Shown here one piece after another: positions 59,801-64,000 of a DNA stretch of 64,000 nt. The translations under genes and the position numbers were made by a program. The notes under the pieces are model-generated. The model worked only from the letters and a program-made list of their open reading frames with translations, did not search any database and was not told where the DNA came from. The stretch is from Gnetum montanum (Eukaryota; Streptophyta; Gnetopsida; Gnetales; Gnetaceae): contig MNCI01009437.1 in NCBI GenBank assembly GCA_015680685.1, forward strand, positions 69,258-133,257. Reading direction: 5' to 3'. Every line of letters starts with the position of its first letter. Positions within the stretch are counted from its first letter, which is position 1.

Positions 59801-60300
59801 CCTGATATAGCTTGGTGATTTCATCCCATACAGCCAGTGCAATCTCTGGTTTAACTTTGTGAGCCTTTTGCTTTACTTTCATGCACGGGTCTAAGATGAT
59901 GTTGTGCTGTATCAACCTCGGATCTAAACCTGGCATGTTGTTGTATGACCATGCAAAGACTTCAATGTTATCTTGCAAAATTTTAGCTACATCTTTGTGC
60001 ATCTACAAATCTCGGAGGGAACTAAGTTTCAACATTTTTACTTCCCCCTACATGTGATCATAGGTGTTTCAATGAGAGGGTCCTCAGTTACATCCCTGAC
60101 CTCTAAATCTAGGGCTTGGACCAGATGTTCAAGCCATTTTGGAGATGCTTCTAAGGATGCTACGATGCTAACTGCGAATTATTCTTGGTCTATTAGCTTT
60201 GAGTTTAGTTGTCTTATGAGTTCATCATGTGGACTCGTTAAAGCTAAAGGTGAAGAGAGATCATGATAGATTTCCATTCTCGCTTAACTTGCAAAAATGA
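56814..60300 (-). pseudogene. Element H pol (RT, RNase H, aRNase H, integrase)
   Basis: Minus strand from about 60300 (MEIYHDLSSPLALTS) with DVTEDPLIETPM near 60070. RT is complete in layout, unlike B: MPGLDPRLIQHN (59940), MDGFSCYNQIHIN (59600), YVDD at 59420-59409, FVVSEAGIRVDL. RNase H around 59000-58640. A frameshift lies between 58635 and 58461. aRNase H (NVVEYEGLLRDLLA, GDSQLVVNQI) at 58500-58240. Integrase zinc region GGHIAPRAMATKIR at 57840. The core below 57780 is poorly preserved with frame changes. The end (NHSYLKSYYI, TAA at 56816-56814) matches B and C. Stops include three near positions where B or C also have stops. Confidence 0.85.
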
Positions 60301-60419
60301 GATGAAAGTCTAGTTAAGAGGTACCTGTGTGTAATAACTATGCATAGTGAAAATTTGCAAAGTAGCAATGAAGTGTGAGCAATAGAAATAAGTGGAAAGT
60401 ATGATAGGAAGCTTAAGAT
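60301..60419. other. Short spacer before pol, element H
   Basis: AT-rich, nothing recognised. Confidence 0.4.
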
Positions 60420-60850
60420 TTGCCAGTTTAAGGTCATGGAGGACTGCCTAGAAGTAAAAATGCAAAACTGCTAGTGTAAAAATGCAAAAGCTGCTAGTTT
60501 AACATCTTCACAGACTGCCAATAGGTTAGAGTATTAGTTTAAGGTCGTTGCAGACTGCCAGAATGTGAAACTTTGAAGGTGCTAGTTTAAGGTCTTTTCG
60601 AACTGCTAACTAGATGTAAAAGTGTAAAACTACTAGTGTAAAGAATGGAAAGCTACTAATGTAAAAATGCAAAACTACTGATGTAAAAATTTGAAACTTC
60701 TAGTTTAATTTCATTGTGGATTGTCAATGAGTAAAAGGTCGAAACTGCTAGTTTAAGGTCTTTTCATATCGCTAATTAGATTGAAGCTATGCATTGAGAT
60801 TGCTAGTTTAAGGTCTTTGCAGACTACTGACGAGATATTTTTGTGAAGGC
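60420..60850 (-). repeat. Boundary array before pol, element H
   Basis: Units with CTAGTTTAAGGTCTTTGCAG followed by ACTGCC, mixed with a shorter AAATGCAAAACTGCTAGTGT unit. Confidence 0.75.
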
Positions 60851-61007
60851 AAATGACTAGTTTGAAGCGTGTCAAGGCTTTTTTCCCAGGCCCACCTGTC
60901 TTAATGTGAACAGTGCTACTACGTCATGGCGAGCATGCTATGCTATACGGAACCCTCCACATTAATCGAGGAGAGAGAATGAAAAGTTTCCTTTTCACCA
61001 TTGTAGC

Positions 61008-61015
61008 TATAAATA
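61008..61015 (+). promoter_or_regulatory. TATA box of H's antisense gene
   Basis: AGCTATAAATAGGGA, 135 bp before the exon-1 ATG, flanks alignable with G and B. Confidence 0.65.
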
Positions 61016-61149
61016 GGGATTAACCCCTAGTAAACTCATCATTTTCGTCGTAACAATGTAGAGCCCACATTCGGAGCATAGAGTGATTTTGCCAATAGGG
61101 AGCAAGGCGGTTTGATGTAGCAATGAAGAAAAAGCTGGCAAGTGAGACG

Positions 61150-63685
61150 ATGGCTCTCAGGAAAGAACGCAAACACCTAGCACTTGCCAAGGTTGACAAA
61201 GTGAAAGAAACCCTAGGGCATGTGTCACAGGCATGCATTGCAGTGCGAGAGGGGACATCATTGGCCCAGTAGGTTGTTATGCTTTCTCTATTTTCTTATG
61301 CTTCTATTATTATTTTTGCTTTCCTTGTTTTTGTTTCTGCAATTTTGGTTTTGTAATCTTTGTTTTCTGTCATCATGTTGTCATTATTTTGGCCCTTATG
61401 CTATCACTATTGCCATTTCATCCACAACGGACATACAGACGCTACGCTAAGGTTGCACGCAATATCACCCAAACCACCATCACTGCGGATGCCATTGCCA
61501 TAGAGGTTTGGACAATTTGAGCCACTTAGCATGCAAATAGTGTAGCGTATGACCCTTAGTAGGGTTTGACCATGCGCATGATGTAATAGTCTAACACGTG
61601 TTCTGTCACAGCGTGATGCTAATCACTTTGTCAAGCAGATTTTTTGAACAAATGCATTGTATTAAATTCCTCTTTGTTTATAGATTTTCCTTTAGTTTTT
61701 TTGTTGCTACACTAAGCTAATTCTGCTACGCTATTGCCTTCATATTTTTTGCTACGCTATGTGCATGAAGAGAATCATGCTACACTATCTGCTAAAATGC
61801 TAGTTTTGCTATGCTATATTTGAACTCCACTTGAACATATCATTAATAGTTGCTATTTTGTTGTGTAGGGTGGCGTTAAGGAAAATCTTGATTATCCTAG
61901 AAATCATAGGGGTCCTATGCTGTGTAAGCAAACTAGTGGCCAATGTCCCTCTACCCCATGCACATGTGGGGTAGTAGGAAATCTGGTTCCAGGAAGGAGC
62001 ACAGGACTTCCTACAATTTCTCCTCTAGCGCTTCAGTGTGATTGTTTGGTCACACTTGGTAGAGGAGGTAGCTTCCACCATAACAGAAACCCTGCTACCT
62101 GGGGCAAATTGGGGTTTTCTGAGATTTTTGACTAATAGAGCGATTAGCAGAAGGCAAGGAGAAGGATCCAGTCAATGCCCTAGATATTTGAGGTGTTTGG
62201 CCTAGATCTGGGAGATGCCTGAGTATAATTGCTACCATCCCTACAACACTTTGTTTATTGTGTATCACATGGGAACATGCTTCCAAAACCCACAAGAAAC
62301 CATTTATAGTGTTGGAGAATGCATTTTGTAGCCATGTTCCACTACCCTATGCAATGTTTGCTACACTAGAAAAATGTTAACAGCATGTTTTTGCTACCAG
62401 GATTTTCATCAACAAGAATGTGCTTCACAACGATACGGATGTGTTGGCCTTAGCACAGATGGAGATGCGGGAGTTTTCTTCTATTGAGAATATGCACAAA
62501 GGTGTCATAGGCCAATGCAGGGGTGAGTACAAAACCTACCCAACCTGGTATTCCAAACTCTATGACAGATGCAAAGAATCTGGTTGGTTGGATGAGGGAT
62601 CGGCACCCTTTAAACCAATCACCATTGAAGATGTCTTGGTTGATCTTCTGCCATTTCCATCACCATTTAAACATGGTAAGCTAAATAGTAAGTTACTACA
62701 TGTTCGAGTGTCATTCCTATTTTTTTGGCTACTTATGCTTTGCCTAACTTATTTTTTTCTTTCTTGTTTTTTTGTGTTTTTTGTGTTTTTGTGTTTTTGT
62801 GCAAACTTCTATAGGGATGAAGAAGTCCTAGGAGGTGATGGTGATAACCTCTGGGCATCAAGAGACCAACATCTACTTCAAGTATGAAAAGGTAAATGAT
62901 AGCCAATGTTGGATATGTAGCATGGCCTTGGAATCCCTAATCAAGCACCTTCAAGATGCTAGGCTCATGGATTTGTTCTTGGCCCCAAATACAAGCATCC
63001 CTACCACTAAGATGCTCACCTTAGTAGACTCCTTTTTTGAAAAGGAAAAATTCTTCCACACACATATACATAGTGTGCAAGTGGTCCTTGAAATCAATGA
63101 CCAGCTATTTGCAGACCTTTTCGGTGTCCCTGCTAATGGCCTCCATGTAGGGTCAAAGACCAAGAAAGAGGTGAATTCTTAGAGGGAGGACATTGAGGAG
63201 TGGCTAGGGGTTGCAAAAGGGTGAAAGGGGATCCCAATGGAGAAGGTCAAATTGAGAGCCACTAAAGATGTTTATCCCATCTTTCATCCCCATGCTTTCC
63301 CCTAGCTACTTTCCCAAGGAAAGATCATTGGGATTGAGCAAGCTTGGGTGATGCAGGAGGTCATGGAAGAGGGGGCTCGCTACAACTAAGCTAGGCATCT
63401 ATGCAAGGGCCTACAAATTGAAGTGGTCATGCTTCATAAGAAGCAAGAGTCTCATTTCAATGTGCACCATGCCTTTTACATAGCCTTCTTGTAACATTTT
63501 GTGGAGTTTTTGGTAGTCTGTGGGAATGGAGTCTGGGTTGTGAAAGATCGTAACTAGATTTCCAAACAGTGGATCTACCAAATCCTCTAGAGCACTCGAG
63601 CCCAAGATCCCCTAAAAGCTATTGGGGAGTCATTTTCTATGATGACTAAGGATCAGTTGGCCTGCAATTTCCATAACTTGGGAGA
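61150..63685 (+). pseudogene. Antisense accessory gene of element H (NIF-like, multi-exon), truncated
   Basis: Exon 1 61150-61268 (119 nt; MALRKERKHLALAKVDKVKE; donor AGTAGGTT). Exon 2 61869 (acceptor TGTGTAG) to about 62315: RKILIILEIIGVLCC, EIWFQEGAQDFLQF, FSVIVWSHLVEE, IWEMPEYNCYHPYNTLFI, CFQNPQETIY. Compared with plant NIF-type domains the order of WSS-like, IW-like, NTLL-like and NP-TAI-like motifs is kept, but the DLNGV aspartate is Glu and the DDSP pair is gone. Exon 3 62401-62675 (275 nt; acceptor GCTACCAG, donor GGTAAGCT; YKTYPTWYSKLYDRCKESGW). Intron with a long T-rich tract ends TTCTATAG. Exon 4 from 62815 (VMVITSGHQETNIYFKYEK, LEINDQLFADLFGVPANG) until LTR I. Exon 2 donor is mutated; stops in exons 2 and 4. 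Confidence 0.73.
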
Positions 63686-64000
63686 TGTAACGACGGAAAA
63701 TGTCGATCACTGGAAATACCGAACAAAAGTTCGTGTACACAGTTTTAACCCTGGATCCGTGCGAGGACCGTGCTAGAGAGAAAACGAATCCGAGGTGCCC
63801 TGAATGGCCTTTTCAATCAAATAGGGACTTACTTGATCAGTAAAAATTTTTGTGATATTTGGATAATAGAATGATGGATCTTTACGGGAAGATATGATAT
63901 TGTTAACTTAGCAGGTAATTGAAAACAATGAAATAGATTTATGAAAATTTGCAAGATTCGTATAGATGAGGCACAAGAGATCAGATTTAGAACGCAGGAA
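63686..64000 (-). mobile_element. LTR I (A/B/G/H family), 3' end only
   Basis: Plus strand begins TGTAACGACGGAAAATGTCG, the reverse of the family's LTR end, then the conserved GGATCCGTGCGAGG and GCCCTGAATGGCC block. Continues past the window. No primer-binding site on its left, so this is a 3' or solo LTR, inserted in exon 4 of H's antisense gene. Confidence 0.75.

Larger units (their letters stand above)
52901..63685 (-). mobile_element. Element H: 3' LTR, pol and antisense genes
   Basis: Minus-strand element inserted in exon 7 of G's antisense gene. Visible: 3' LTR (52901-54821), hairpin with polypurine tract, second antisense gene, post-pol array, pol (60300-56814), pre-pol array, antisense gene (61150 on). 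LTR I interrupts it at 63686, so gag and the 5' LTR are outside. Confidence 0.8.

Overview
This window is repeat DNA from a plant nuclear genome. No ordinary host gene, rRNA, tRNA, operon or CRISPR array was recognised. It is a nest of long-terminal-repeat (LTR) retrotransposons of the Ty3/gypsy superfamily. The pol order is RT, RNase H, a second archaeal-type RNase H, then integrase, with no chromodomain, which is the mark of the Tat/Ogre clade. The nesting depth and element size suggest a large-genome land plant. A gymnosperm or fern is plausible, but I cannot decide that from sequence.

Layout. Positions 1-9589 hold element A (minus strand): 5' LTR 7946-9589, primer-binding site, long repeat-rich leader, gag and protease. 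A sits inside element B (plus strand): internal part 9590-18239, 3' LTR 18240-18368 continued at 36336-38173. B's 3' LTR is split by element C (18369-36330), which is structurally complete: two LTRs of 1261 and 1228 bp, a CTGGA target-site duplication, primer site, polypurine tract, gag-pro and pol. From 38178 to 43382 there are LTRs of a different gypsy family in head-to-head orientation around a decayed LINE. From 43383 to the end there is a second nest, all minus strand: truncated LTR F, element G (3' LTR 44801-46589), element H inside G (3' LTR 52901-54821), and LTR I inside H (from 63686).

The notable feature is an accessory gene carried antisense to each element, between protease and RT. 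Four copies are readable (in B, C, G and H). It has its own TATA box and several spliceable introns. The exons keep their size between copies: exon 1 is 119 nt in B, G and H; exon 2 is 450 nt in B, C and G; exon 3 is 275 nt in B and H. Exon 2 resembles the plant FCP1/NIF-type phosphatase fold without its catalytic aspartates. Later exons encode an unrecognised domain, an acidic linker and a coiled coil. A second, smaller antisense gene lies between pol and the 3' LTR in B, G and H.

Non-coding parts are also modular. Short arrays with a TTAAACTAGC-like core stand at the module boundaries. U3 regions carry clusters of short palindromes (TAGCGTAGC type in the A/B/F/G/H/I LTRs, GCGTATACGC type in C), and the same palindromes recur upstream of, or in intron 1 of, the antisense gene. 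A conserved inverted repeat overlaps the polypurine tract next to each 3' LTR. All coding regions carry stops or frameshifts, so every copy is probably defective today. In C most inferable stops replace Gln or Arg codons.
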